In this document: one piece after another, positions 22,601-37,600 of the stretch
Layout: every line of letters starts with the position of its first letter
How positions within the stretch are numbered: position 1 is the stretch's first letter
Source of the DNA: Strix aluco
Taxonomy: Eukaryota > Chordata > Aves > Strigiformes > Strigidae
Length of the DNA stretch: 64,000 bases
Assembly: GCF_031877795.1 (NCBI RefSeq)
Contig: NC_133933.1
Coordinates: 73,363,730-73,427,729, forward strand
Direction: 5' to 3'
Made by a program: the position numbers and the translations under genes
Notes under the pieces: generated by a model
The model's input: only the letters and a program-made list of their open reading frames with translations
Databases searched by the model: none
What the model was told of the DNA's origin: nothing

Positions 22601-25600
22601 ATCATATCCCTCATCAGGCTAAGTTAAACTGACCCTAATTTAAGGAAAGGGCAAACAGAAACCAGTTGGAAAAATAATGCAGATTTACTTTTGGTTTCTG
22701 TTAAATAGGTGACAAACTTTCCACTGGGCAAGAAGAGTCAACAGGAGAGAAATGGAGTTTTATGACTTATATTTGACTCATAGGTCACACTGGTGAATGC
22801 TTGCCTTAAACTATCCACCTGCTGAAGTTGAATGCATTAGCATCCATCATATAGGTGGGAGATTTGTTTTCCCCACATGCTTGGCAGGGAGTGGGGATAT
22901 TCATATATTTAGAGGCCAGGGAGGTAAAAAGCTGGATCCTAATTTTATTGAAAACAATCAGAGCTTTACTTGAACAGACATCAATATTTCGCTGCAGTCA
23001 AGTAAAGCATGATTATAGCCATTAAAATATGAAAGCACTCATATAAAATCCCTCCATAGAAGCATGATCCAAAGCCTGCTGGAGTAGAAAGCATCTCTGA
23101 CGTTAATAGGCTTTGGATGATGTTCTAGAATCAGCAAAACAACTGAATTTCAGATTCAGTAATACAAACCTGCTAACTACCCAAATACATCTCAGAACTG
23201 CTTCATTTACTCAAAGGCTTGTACAAGAGATTAAACTGTTAATACAATTAAAAGGAAAAAAACCACAGATGGCCTGTCCTGCAGCTCTTATCTACATGAA
23301 TAACCTTAATTGATTGAAGTAGGACCATTCATCCAACTAAAAACTGCAGGATCAGGATCAAAGTATGCAATTCCCCCCTCATTACAACACTGCTGAACAT
23401 CACCATAGCAAACAATATGGGTAGCATATTACCTCATTGCAGGCATGCTTATGGAATGGCGAATAGAGTAACTGTGGGATGAAAGCAAAAGATAACAAAA
23501 ATAAGCTGTAAAATCCAGTCTACAACATAATTACAACATATCATTCTTTTTTTTTTTAATTAAAAAAAATATACATATTTTCAAGAGTGCTGGTACTCTT
23601 CCTCTCTTGATGGCAATAGCTTGTCAAACTCACTCGTGAATTCCAGCTCACTTTCAGCACTGAAGATCTTACCGCCACATGTTCTTGTCAACTGATCAGC
23701 AATTTAATAGGGCTCAAAGGAATGATGCAAAGCAGCTCCTGGCAATATCCATTTAAATGATGCAGACCCCTGCTATCTACAGAGACATGTTACAGAGGAA
23801 CAGAGAGCTACCTCTGTTCTGCAGTGACAGACAATAAGCTCTACGTTGGGGGAGTGCAGCATGCCTCAGGTTTGTGAGCATAAACAGAGCTGGTTCAAGG
23901 CCACAGGCAAGTGGGCAACTGCCTTTGTTGCATGTACAACGGATAGAGTCCAAATAGCCAGTGCCAGCCACCAATTTCTATAGGATCCTGCACAACAGGC
24001 TACTTAAACAAGAGCTTTCTTCAACCAGAGAGGCAGCTCTCAGCTGCAGCAGCTGCTGTCCCCATCTCTAGGACGTTTCACCTCCTCCTTCACACCTCAA
24101 CATTATCAAAAAGCTGTTTTCCACAGCTCTTATCCAGTTCTTCTTGTGATACTTCCCTCCACAGACTTCCCAGCAGCAAGAGTATCAGAAGGTTGGCAAG
24201 CGGAGGATGGAGCCTCTGCATCACTCCAAGATCCCCAAATCACCTTGCACACCTTTAACCCTGCAGATGGCCACCCACTCTAACCGCCTGACTTACATTA
24301 GCCACATTCTCCCACTGGAGCCACCATAACCAACTCTGCTATCATAGCACCACCTATTCCCTGCTGCTGGGAAGCATCAAGTCTGTTCTAAATGTGAATT
24401 TTTATTTGAAGCGTAAGAACTGTCTATATGTACATTCAGACCTGAACATTAGAAGTAAATTGTGTACTGCAAGAGTATGTATTGTTTCAAAAATTCCTGC
24501 ATGGTTACTTTCAGTGTTGACTGACAGATGCAGCCTGGGCTGATTGAAAACAGTGAGAACTTTACTTTAAGAGACAGCAACATTTGACTGCAATCAAGCA
24601 AAGCATGATTATAGCATTAAAAAATGAAAAATTTCATATAAACAGCACATGTATTTGTTCTAAACTACACAAACTCAGAGTAACACTGTGTCCACATACA
24701 CGCAAAAGATTTTTTTTTTCCAGGTTGAAGATTCAGAAAGGGCGGGGGGGGGGAGGAAGGAGTTATTTGGCAATTAGGTGGGACAGAGATCTTACACAAA
24801 TTGTTTGTTGTTGTATTTTAAGGCTTCTTCTAAGCTCAGACAGACAAGAACTGACAGCAGACAACGCAAATATTTCATGTTCAATTTTTCACAATTTTTA
24901 AGACTTAGAAAAGATTAGCCCAAACATTTCACAAGTGTAGCAAATCTTTAACAATCCTAGTTAAATTAAATAAGCATGCTTGCCATTTTAATCTTGTAAC
25001 ACATGACAAAGAGGCAAAAATAAGAGTTTGGAAGTATTTCAGCATAGGCTGCTCCTCTTCTAATAGCAAAACATTCCAAATACAAAGGTTTAAGTAAGAA
25101 GATTATATTGTGCCAAATTAAATTCGCACAGCTGAGAGGCGGCATGTGACAGACAATTGGAATACTAAGTGCATATTTTATTGAGCTCATCTTTTAATTT
25201 CTCTAAAGAAGTAAGGATGCAAGTTAAAGGAACAGTGACAACATCTTTTACTAGAAGCCTAAAACATTAAGCTTTTTTAAAGACATACATGTCTGTGGTG
25301 GTAATCAGTGCAGAGGCAGAGAACAGAGATCCTTCATGACAAAGGTCACTAAATATTACATTTTGGTTTCATGTCACAGTGAGATAGGAAGGCCAATCTA
25401 TGTCCCATTTTGAAATTTTCTCAGTGAAGTAAGAATCCACATTAGGATCACCTAGCTGAACTGAAAAATTGTTCTTGAGCTGTCCTGTGCACTGGTGATG
25501 CTACAAGACCAGAGGGCCTGCAGGGGATTCAGGGCTATTCAGCCTCTCTGCTGGGTGAACTGACATAAAGCCAGACCGTTTATAGAATCTTTGAGAACAC

Positions 25601-28600
25601 ATAAAATTGTTTTATAATTCATCATATACTGAAGTGCTTTACAGCATCAATAAATTCAAGCTCTAAATATAAAGAAACCCTTTAATCATGTTAAGAACTT
25701 GGCCTTCTATTGGAAATTTCCCCAGGACTCAAGACTTCTAAAGAGTCGCCATGTACACTTCATGACTAACACACTTTTGCTTTATTGAAGAGGAGGTAAA
25801 TACTTTATACAATCTTTATAAAACTCTGCTGGCTGAACAGATTTTTTAATGAGCATTTGTTTATGTTCCAACTTCTGACAGAAAAAGATGGCTGAGATAA
25901 TGGGTTTCGTATAAATAGGTTTTCCCCAAGAGGCACATCTTTTGAATGTGTTCATTATTTGAATTTGAGACTAATCTACTCAAGAGCAAGGCAAACAACT
26001 CAGTCCAGTCTTTTCCTCATTATACTCACCATGCTGTAAAAATGAGAAATTACAGTTTAAGTAACATATGTTTTTATCCTACATAACGATGCTGAAAGGA
26101 AAGAGGTTACTGCATTATATTCCATAAAACAAATCCTGTCAAACACAGAAGCAGTATTCAAGGAGAGTAATGTGTCTTACCCAATTGAATGTGATCTGTG
26201 GTGGATGCACAAGGAAAGAAAAGCAAGAGTTAAAAGTATTATGAAAATGTAACAAAAATATACATATATCTCTGTAGCATGTCACACTGCCTGAGGAGAA
26301 AAATCAAATCATTTGCATTCAAATCTTGATGCTGGAATTCACACTAGAATATGAATCAGTTCAGATTCCTTCAGAGCAAAAATTTTCACACACTACTTCA
26401 CTACACAGTCACCTATTCTGTGTGTAACAAAGAACAGAAGTTTTGTCTGCTAAAATTTGTGTTCTCTTCACTAGATCAGGTTTAAACAATGCTAAGTGGT
26501 TTCCCTCCCAAAATCCCACCTTAATCTCATTAAAGAGAAAGGTGAACTGGAATTGTATGTGTACATCAGCAGCAAATGTCCTTTTTCCCCCTCTGGATTT
26601 CTTAATCATCTCAGTTGAGAAAGGTATGGAAAAAATAAGAGGATTTTAATTCCTAAAATGACATTTTCTAAAATACTTCTTCCCTGTTGAAAACAATATT
26701 TGAAATACTTTGACACTGTTTTCCAGCTCACAAGAAACTTAATTAAGGCAGCAGAACTGGGAGAGGTGCACTGATATTCAAATATTCAAAGGATGTTGTT
26801 AAGGTTCCAAAGTCGAGAAATGATGAGGCAGACAGCCTCTCCTTCATCTGTGTGTATTGATGTAGTCTTTAATTACAGACCACTTCAAGGGAACACCTGT
26901 CTCATGCAGTGAGCCAGATAGATGGTGCACTCTTCAATACTTATTTTTCACATCGTTTTTCGATGTGTGGTGTGATGCATTACTTACTGCACAATATTCA
27001 TACCTTGCTCTGAAGAAAAGCATTGATTTCTTCAGTGTTATTTACAGGGCTCATCATCATGTACACTGGTGTTTCTCAAACATTAATGGATTTATCTTCA
27101 CAGCACATTTCTGCTTAGACCAGCTTAAGTAATATTGTTGCGATACGTAGCTGCCTTTTACTGCCTGCTGGTTCCCAGTTAACAGCCACCCCCTTCTCCA
27201 TGCTGATTCAGATACCTGTACAGCCATATATGATCAGGAAATCTGTGTTACTGCAGAGCTCTAAAAGCCAGCACAAATGAAGGGGAGAGTGTCAGTAGAA
27301 ATGAGAGAAAACAACTGCTTTATTCATCAGCAAAAGAAATGCTTATGAAATTATATTCTGAAGCAAGACAGTATTACTGTTTCTACTACAGGGGATATCA
27401 GAGAGACAGAGGTTTAAGAATGGTAGTTTTGGTTATGACAACTACAATATTTCAAGGAATTCAGCTCCCAAGGAGTTCATCAACAGTTTTAAGTGCCCAG
27501 AACATCCCTAGAGCATGGAAATCCTGGAAATGAACAGCAAAAGGCTGTGCAAAAACGCCACAACCACAACCAAAACCCCAAAAAGGCACAACAATAAAGG
27601 CACAACAGAAATCAACTCCCGCAGCACTAAAGCAGATTAGCAGATACCTGAGCCATCGCCAAGAGATATTGGCCTAACCTGCTTCTAAAAACTTTAGATG
27701 AGAGAGATTTCGCAGCCTTCAGAAATAACCTATGCCACTGTTCTGCTGCATTTGTGAGCCACTAGCCTAGCATTTGCTAGGCCCTTATCTGCAAAGATGG
27801 CTGGTCAGTGTTCCCCCAATCTCTGCTTTTGATTTTTTTCTATCTGTCAATAGAGCACCTTATACTTTCCTACACTAAATTTTATTTTATCATTTAAAAT
27901 AATTTTGAATTCTAATCCTGGTGTCTAAATTGTTTGCACTCCCTCCCACTGCAGTCATTTGGGGATTTTAAGTGTACACATGATGCTATCATCTAATCCA
28001 GTAATGAAAATGCCAAAGAGTAACAGACTCAGGACAGATGCCTGCAAAATCCTGCATTACAGTGAGCTACTGAGATCTATTCTTTGAATATAATTTTCAA
28101 CTGCCTATGCCCTCTTCCTGCTAAAGCAATAACACCTAAACTGTATTTCTCTAGTTCTGTGAAAACAGTATGGACAGCCTTATCAAAGTCAAGTGCTATC
28201 ATATCTCCTGCCTCCCCTCTGTCCTCTATGAGAGGTGCTTTCAGTTCAAGATAACTGTTCTCGACAAATCCATTTATGTTTTTGCCATCATGCTATCTTC
28301 TAGATGCTTACAAAATAACAGGTTAATGCATCCCCCCAGTACCTGCTTTGTATTTCCCAGAACTTCACTTGTCCCATTCCAGAGGGATGACCTTTGCCTT
28401 CCTCCACACCTCTGGGACCTCACAGAATTCTGGGCTGATTCCCATCATCACATTCAACTGTCAGAGTCATGCCCCCAAGCTCTCCCTCCCTGCAGTCTTC
28501 TGTCTCTTTCCACATGTGCCTTCCAACCCCAGGCAGGAATGAGGCATTATATTACCTTCATTCATCTTCAGAGCTGGCTCATCCAGGAACTGAATCTGAA

Positions 28601-31600
28601 AAGGGTCTGTGCAATCATGTAATTAAAGAAAATGTATGAGACAGTTGACTGAAGGATGTATAAGCAGTATAACTGCTGACATCCTAATTTGCATGCATGC
28701 CTTTGTTAGCTTAATCTTCAAACACATTTACTTGTGTAGCATTAATGTATGTGGTAGTGTGCATGTAGTAGTGTAGTGTATGTACTTTCCTTTTCCTTTT
28801 TTTTTTTTTTTTTTTAAAGCAAACTAAAAAACCAGAAAGTCTCCCAGTTGGTATCACAACTTATTTCTAAAAAGGTCATCAGCAGGGCTGAAACTCTTAG
28901 ATCCACACAGACAGCTGCAGTGTAGTCCAGCAGTATTGGACTAAAAGATCCAAACTTTACTAGTATGCAAAGGAGCAACAAATAAAGGCTCTCACCTCTG
29001 TATCACATCTGTGCTCTACATGGCAAGAGCCATGTTGAAACGTTAGCGTAACCTCTACTGAGACATCTGAGCCCACACTACTGCCCTATGAGTGACCTGG
29101 GACTCTCTTCCCCTTTACCTTCCTTCTCCGTGTTAGAAAATGTTAAAGGAGACAATATGAGCTGGGAATGCAAGGGCAACAAAAAATCCTGATGGCATAT
29201 CATTAATCGCAAGAGCTATTTATGAAGAATCTAATATCTTAACCAGATTACTACTGCCTGGTTTGTATCCTAAAGAAAAAGTATCTCTATACTATTTTTA
29301 TATGCATTTCTGGTATTTCCAGTAACATGATAATATTAAACAGAATGCATTACAACTGTAAAGAGACTTTACAAGCACTAATAATTAATACAAAATTTAG
29401 AAGATGTAAAATGCTAAAGATTATTCATGCACAAAATTAATTACAGAGTTGCAACACTGGGAAGCTCGGGTGGAGATGAAAGAGAATCACAGCAGCTGCA
29501 TGAAAAGCACTTTGTCCCAAAAGGGTGGCTTGTCTGTTCTTTGGGACACACAGAATTTTGTCTTTTTTGAATCCTAACACAGCAAAATAGCACATTTGGG
29601 GGAGTCTATCTGCCCTGTTGCTATGATATTTTAGTAACATTTTTAGAGATAATACAAGGTGAAAATTAAGACCCTGCATCTTCAGAACAGAAATGTGTGT
29701 TTCATGTGGTGCTCTGTACAGTTGACATAGCAGGCAACCTGGAAAACAGCATTTTGTTTCACAAAGAAGGCACACTTCAATACTTAGAGTCAAGCTGATT
29801 ACAAGCCTTTTCAAAATCACCATAGACAGGGAATAAAGGCCAAACACACCGGACTGCTGAACATACTGGGAATTATGATGATCATCTGGATTTTAGAAAT
29901 CAGTTTCAAGTGTCTGCTCTGAATGTAAGCAGAACAGGGATTTGCATCTGGATGCCATTGGTGACTATCAGACTTAATACCTAACCAAGAGAATTAAGCC
30001 AGAGTCTGATGTCTGTTTAAATCAGCATTATGGGAGGGGGTGGTGATAATCCATATACTAGATCACTCAAAATTATTTGGATTAGCAAAGAAACAAGCAA
30101 ACAATGAAACAAAAAATGCATGCCTCTTACATCTTACTCCCCCAAACACAGCTGGCATTAGAGTGGGAGAGGGTAAGATTTTTAAAACCAGGTGATAAGG
30201 TTTACAGTGTGACCCCACATAGGACTTCACCTGCCCAAGCTGAGCCAAGATCTTAGGTCAGCTTTGTTGCTGAGGGAAGCATACTGACCATTACTCCAGA
30301 TTTAGGATGTTCAGCAGATGCAGAAGGCCCAAGTCACGCCATGCTTCATGTAACTATGGGATCCTGGCTATTCCGCTTGCTGCTTCATCATAAAGAGTCA
30401 AGAAAACTCTCCTAACTGAGAATTTAAACAGTAAGCGTCCACAAACAATGGCAGTGCTGGTAGTTCATATTTTCCTGAAAAATTCCCATCCAGGTTCAGG
30501 ATAATAATTTTGATCAAAGAAAGGTACTAGAAACAAGTTTCTCAATTAATCAAAATGCTTATGGGCTTAGCCTTTGCTTTGTAGCTAAAGGGCTAACGGG
30601 ATAAATACCACCCATCTGCTTTCCAAGCGCTAGTCAGAAGCATGATCACCATGGAGTGGGGGTTGGCACTGATAGGTAGGACAAAGGAATTTGGTAGCAG
30701 TCATTAATGAAGGGAAATATTAAGTGAAAAACATGCTCTATTACAGTGGAGACATTTCTGCCTTTGCAGTTCATCTCATACCTATGCAAAGCACAAGCAA
30801 CATGACCTGAGAAGTACTGAATTGTTAGAGTCATCCTTCCCTCTGTGATCAAGAGCCAGTGTTCGGGGTATTTGCACACCAACTCTTTGGTCACCGCTGT
30901 AGGATCTAAAGCAGCAACAGGACCTGTTCACTGAACGGTGGGCTTCTCTTTGTTACAGGAGAAGTGTTATGAAAGAACAGAAAATGAAACAGAGGATATG
31001 TTGGTGCCACATGCAGCACACACATCTTGCACATTTCTCAAAAATACAGGATACAACCATAAATGCAGGGAAGGCAGTAAGAATAAAAAAAAAGGCAGGG
31101 ACGAGGGTTGTGAAAGCAACTCATGCAACTGGAGCCTCCTGGAAAAGAAGGAACTGATGTGAAATATGATAAAACCACAGGAAATGAGTGACATGAAGGA
31201 CAGCAGAAGGACTACACTCACTGTTTCTTGTAATAGAAGAGCCAGAGGCATCAAAGGAAAGACCAGGGAGACTCAGAACAGGGAATGAATGAACGAACAA
31301 ATAAACCACACACTTCTTTACCACATAACTATCTGTTCATCTGGGAAGACATGAGGTGTTATGAATGTCGAAAGCTCATACAAGTTAAAATAAATAAATT
31401 GAAAAAAGATGAACTCATGAAGAAAAACCTTTCAAAGACTTTTAAATGAAAGATCAAACCTGTGTTTTAGGATGTTTTCAGCTCTTAAGATTGCTGAATG
31501 CTAAAAAAACGTACTAGGGAAGTGTAACTGCATGCCCTTCTTATTGTTATATCCTTTTCTAGGCATATACTACCTATGGATGTTTAACTGTATTGAGTCA

Positions 31601-34600
31601 AACAATTCTTAGTTTATGTTCATACCCTGGTTGCAAGTCACTCACTAGATTTCCATTTTAAATTGCATGTGGAAAAAGACATTGTGAAGCAGATCATACA
31701 GTGAAGAAGATTTCCCTTTTTTAGTTTCACCTAGAAAAACAGTAGTACTTCTGTAGAGTGTTTATTAAGCTGTATGTAAAAGGTAGGTATGAAGCAAGGA
31801 CTCTAAAAACTTCTCAAGATTCAGATTAAAAATAAAGAAGTGGAAAAAAAGTTTTAGCTGCCAAGAACTATGGTTCAACCATTTGCAGTAAAAAAAACCC
31901 CTATAAATTTGAAGTTCTGTAAAACAGATTCGCACAGTTCTTAGGATATGGTTACCTCATACATTACAAAATGACCAAAAAAGAGAGTACATACCAATAT
32001 CTCTAATAAATGAGACCCTAATTCTGCTGCTCAAATAATATATTGTGGAGTTATCCATGTCCATTTATTTCACCACAAAAAATCAACTCCCTAATACACC
32101 TGAGAAGAAGTTCTGTAATCCTGCTATCAAGTTGAAAACGGAAATGCTCGTTTACAGTGTACAATTTCTTCATTTATGCTCTCATTCTGAGGAACTTTGC
32201 CTTTGTACAACTTGAAAAAGCTGATAAAAAAAATAGCCTGAAGTGTTTTATTATCTGTCCACAAGCAGCTCAAAGGCAGGCTTGCTTTCTTCAGATGATG
32301 GTCTCCAGAATCCATGTATGAATAAAACCGGGTTAATAAAGATCTGACAGCTATTTTTTGTTCCATTTTACTTGTACATTTCCTTGAGCTTGCAAAGTTA
32401 TTCCAAAAGGATTTCAAATTGCACTTTTCTTGAACCTGCACTCAAATAAGAATTGTATCATCATTCATTGTTATCCCTTCTTTTTGTTTGACACCATGAA
32501 TGTTATAAAACAGTCTGACTAAAAACTACTTGAACCTTTAAACGCTAACGTAGAAGGAAAAGAAGAGCTGACAGATGACTTATACTTTTTGTCCTCGAAA
32601 TAAGACCAGAGAAGCAGCAGATCCCTATACCTCATATCTCCGAACTTCTTGCTGATAGCAGTTCCTACATTGCTGATTGCTGCTGTTGCTTTTTGTCCTG
32701 CATGGCTCAGGGTCTCATGTGTTTTCTTGTAACTGCAAACAAAAATAGAACAGAAATAGTGATAAGTAGTAAAAAAGAGAGGCTAGAATCCCCTGCAATT
32801 AATTCACTTGTCTCTTATTTTCGTATCTTAAAGAAGCCCCATTCACTGAAAGATTAACAAACATAACTGTAGCACAAAACAAATTACAAAGACGTCTGTT
32901 TCTGCACAGCTTCCTAAGTGCAGTTTAATCCTAATATGAGCGAAATGCTCTCCAGAGCAATCCTTAACTGTGCCTCTCCCACTCAGGGGATGTTACCTGC
33001 AAAGGGGTCAGCGCAAGCTGTTTAAAAGTAGAATAACAGTGATTTGCTGAATACCTGTTTGATACAATTTCTGTAAATTTACATCAAACAAGCATTCTCG
33101 TAGCAGACACCTGGTAGCAAAATCTGCTGTCTAAAGCACAGAAAATAATCAGGACATATACAAGTCTGGTCTTCCATGCGTATATGTATTAGGTACATTT
33201 ATCAGATACACTTCAAAATGATTTGTTGATATTTCAAATTAGACAAAATTGATCAAATCTGTTTCCATACGCTACGATTTTACTTTTAAAAAATTTCTTT
33301 AAAGGAAAAAGGTTTTGGGAGAGACAGGGAAAGAAAGATGAAAAACTCTAGGCAGTGAATGCATATTCTAAATAGCATTGAATCCTTTTATAAGTCATTT
33401 ATTTCACAAATAGCATACACATTCAAACACAGAATCATCTTAATTTCCTGATCCAGAATATATGCTCTGTCCCACGTAGATTCTTCAGTAGATTTAAGCT
33501 ACATTCTCAGAGTAATCAATAAGCTTTTCTACACAGATGCTTTTCTGCTGAGTAAACTAACTCTGAGCTCGTCAGAGGCTTCCTTCCAAGTAAATTATCT
33601 GATACTCCCAGTGATGCAGACAAGCTCAGAATTAAAAGTACTGACCCAGTAACAAAAGGAGAGCACATTATAATCAGTCTTTTATCCTGTGGTGTGTGCT
33701 GGCAGACAAGAACTGAAGAAATGATCATGAAAAATTCAGAAATACAATTCCACTGGTCCTAATTCTCCTTTGAACAAATTCTCTAAGATTGTAAATGTGT
33801 ACGAAAATACACTGGAGATTAATAAAAAAAAAAATCCCACTGCCTAATTCCTGAAACAGTGTTTTCTTCTTACTTTAGGTATATGAAAGCAATATAACTT
33901 TGTGGATGCAGGTGGGGAAATAAGAGAAAATTAACATTTGCAATAGGCACATCACATTTTATGTCGGGTCCTTTTAGCCTTAGCAGTACCAATTGCTGAA
34001 AGTCTCCTGTTGAGGACTCCGTTTTACAAACCACAGGTTAGAAGGCAGATGCCAAGTAATGCTCTATTCTTTCAGATAACAGTCTATCAACAATTACTTT
34101 TTCCCAACACAAATACTTTGATTTTATGTTCCTAAGCCACAAAATATCTTACAGACTACTGACCTGACCTAACAAGTTCTAAAACTGCCAAGTGAAATAG
34201 CTCATTCTACGAAGGTGCTTGTTTCTGTTTTCACTGACTAGAAAGGCAGCCTACAGGGAGCAACTTAGATCAGGGTACCAAGTCTCTAGAAACCTAGAGT
34301 AAGATAAGTGAAATCAATCACATGCACAGTGCTGAATGACAACAAGGGCTAAAACATCGCAACAGTGACAGAATGAGCACAAATAACAATTATAGAAAGG
34401 CAGAAAGACTGGGTATGTCTGGTTTATTTCTTCTGGTGGAATACAAAGACCACCAAAAAGACTGTTTTCACTGGGTCTCCTTTCTCCTCAGACCTGCTCT
34501 CTGTTCCTGGACACAGCAAGATTGCAATGCTCTTATTTCACTGAGGTCTCATTCTCTAGATTAACTAGTTTAATAGCTCTGTCATTCTCTTGCTGTCAGC

Positions 34601-37600
34601 GGACATACTCTCATATAAACTAGAGTGGGATGAGAACCTAAAATAGACATTAATGATGCTTCAAGTCAAACTGTAAGCACGTAGCTTTTTGGGAAGTGTT
34701 ACTTACGAAAAAAAAAAATCAAATATTCTAATGCCTGTGGGCTTGTATCTCTCTCTCTATATATATAGATATATGGGCATTTCTTAAAATGCCTACATTA
34801 TTGCATACAAGACTTTAGGCATTTTCCTAATAGAGAAGTTTCCTAAACCATTCAGCCCAAGTGAAATTTTGCTGATGACTAAATGAAGCCAAGACTTGAC
34901 TTCCAGGTCTAAAAGGTCCTTGGTAGCAGAACTTATTTATGTACAGGTTGACTGTACACAGTAAAATACTTTGCAGATATCCTTCTGAACTAATTTTTTG
35001 AAGGCGACATCTTGAAGTTAATTTTATTCATGGGCATGTTTAGCTTTATGAAAACACATCCCCATGTCTTACCCTTCTGCAGGTTCTTCATGCTGTATAA
35101 CACTGTTAAGAGAATAGTCCCAAATAGCCCATGCAGCAAATGCATTTAACTTTAATTGAGAAACATTAAGAGTCCCCTATGTATTTCTGAACATTACATT
35201 GGTCAGAACACACCTGAGAATTGGTTGAAATGACACTGATTTTGGCATTCCAACTAATATTGTGTTTTCTCTGTAAATCCCATAAGCCCAACAACCTCCC
35301 CAGTATTTCCACTACCAAGGAAGACATAGAGACTGCATTTATGTTCCTAATGCTTTTGACGTTACATAACAGCATAAATCCAGCTAAGACTGTTATGCAA
35401 CTGGTGTTTTTTCAGCACCAACTTCAGCAAAAATGACCTTTGACATGAAGCCCTCCTCCCTTCGGCAAAGCTGAAGAAAAGCTTTAAGGAACAACAAAAT
35501 AACAAAAGTTAAAATGCAGTACAACATGCAATACCTGTCAGCAGAGACAAGAAACAGTAATTTGCATCCTAGCAGAGCTCAGTGATGGCTGAAAAATAAA
35601 GCCCACCTCATCCCTGCCTCTCCACCATTATACGTATCACTATGCCTTCTTCATAAATAAATGATCTTTCCACAGAGCACATTGCCTTCCTATAGTTAGC
35701 TATGCTCCGTATTGATATACAGCACAGTATTTTGGTTCAGATATTTTTATCATAGTTATGTTGTATTTACCGCAGTCATTTGATACCTTGCCAAATGCAC
35801 TAGTAACTGACCTCCTCAACATATTCTCTCTGACCTCCAGGAATATTCTCAGTTCTATTAATAATCTGAGACAGCAGTTTTCATACCCTCATGTAACACA
35901 CACCAGTTTGCAGTTTTGTTTTAATGCACTGAACAGCTTACAGAATCTTCAGAAACCTTTAAGAGTAGAAATAAAGTTGGATATTCCAGTTAAGACCTAC
36001 TAACATTTATTCCTTAGAAAAAGCGCTGTACGTATGGCTTAGGTCCTCCTATTGTCCCAACATGCTAAATCATCTACAATACCTGCATGCTCTCGTCCTT
36101 TGAGCAGCCATGGCTGGCAATTGTTAGGGAAGTACTGACCACCCAGCTCATCGGGACAGGTGACAGCATCTCAACAGGCAGTCAGACATTGGCTGAAATA
36201 AGGTCAGTGACCCTGAACCTTAAGGCAGAAATGCTCCAGCAGAAACAAACTCAGAGAATTTAGGACACAGAGATTCAAGAAATACCATCTTCCATCCAAC
36301 CCACAGCATGCATTTTCACACAAACACATCATTACGCTCTATGTCTTTCTTACACTAATACAAATTCACCATAACCTCCCTGAGTTTAACAGCATTATGC
36401 CAGATGCCCAGGAGCATTAGTAAAAGTAGAAAAGCTACTTGATCTGTGCAACTAGAGTAGGAATTCCTTCTCCGGTTTTGTGGCATCTAAACATACTCCG
36501 TAGCACAGAAGAACTGCTGGTAGTGGCTAACAAGGATCACATTCCATTCTTTTCACCTAGCACTTAACAGTAAATATTTATAATATATTTCACAGACAAT
36601 AAGGATTAAACAAATAGGGTATGTGAATTGCTGTCACAATCATACACTTGTAAACAAAACTCACCTGTGTCATTTTGAACATTACCTTTTATATGACATT
36701 AACCTAAGAATTTAATCCATCAACTTCCAATTATAATTTAGTTTTAAAATAGGATATTTCTTTAAAAGAAGCAATTGTTTATAAAACTCATTACAAGAGG
36801 TTATCATAAGATATGCTGATATTGCAGTTATATTCTGATAATATGCCCAAAACATTTAAAAGAAGCTTTAAAGATAACTCACATCTCCAGTACTGTAACA
36901 TACTAATTAGGCAAAGTAGATTTGCAGCATATTTTGACTGAATTTTCACCTGACAGTTTCATATATGCATTTAGGTTGTATTATCATATGACAACCAGGT
37001 CTCACTAGCTGATTTTTACAGCCAGTGAAAGCAAATGAAAGAAGATACTGTTTCATAAAACACAAGGTGTGAAGGAAATAGCACTTCATAGAGAGTATAG
37101 CCATGCAGCAGACATATAGAGAGGTCAGAGAACTAGACATTTAAATGATCAACATCATCTGCAGGATAAGACAGGATAATCATACAGCATGCTGTTTGAT
37201 CTCATCTCAACTCAGTACAGAATTGCCCTTCACATGGCGGAGTTAAATCTAACCTTACTTCACATGGACTGCTAGCAGAAGTAGGCCACAAATATAATAT
37301 TCACATTTTGCATAGCAAGCTGCACATTCTGTAAAATTAGTACATCTGCTAATTAGTACATCTTCATTCAGTATTGTGCCTCTCAATCAATGCTTGCTGT
37401 CAAACTTAATCCATTTGAGAAACACTCTTCTGTGATAAAGCTTGCATAAGATGCAACAAAATGCAAACAATTAACAACAAAACCATACAGTAGAGCAGAG
37501 CCTGGTAGCACAAGCCATGCCCTATGGAGCTTGCTGCTTTTTAGTTTTCAAACCATTAGCCAGCTTACAAATGACATTTTTGGAATCAATGTAAAGCATC

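Larger units (their letters stand above)
23472..32630 (-). other. TPD52L1 intron between exons 4 and 5
   Basis: A 9.2-kb AT-rich intron. It holds the second copy of the duplicated hairpin element, the LINE relic at 27650-28560 and simple repeats. The remainder shows no recognisable gene or RNA. Confidence 0.6.

Noticed and set aside
28170-28622. 150-codon open frame on +
   Set aside because: It lies antisense in a diverged LINE relic and shows no recognisable domain.
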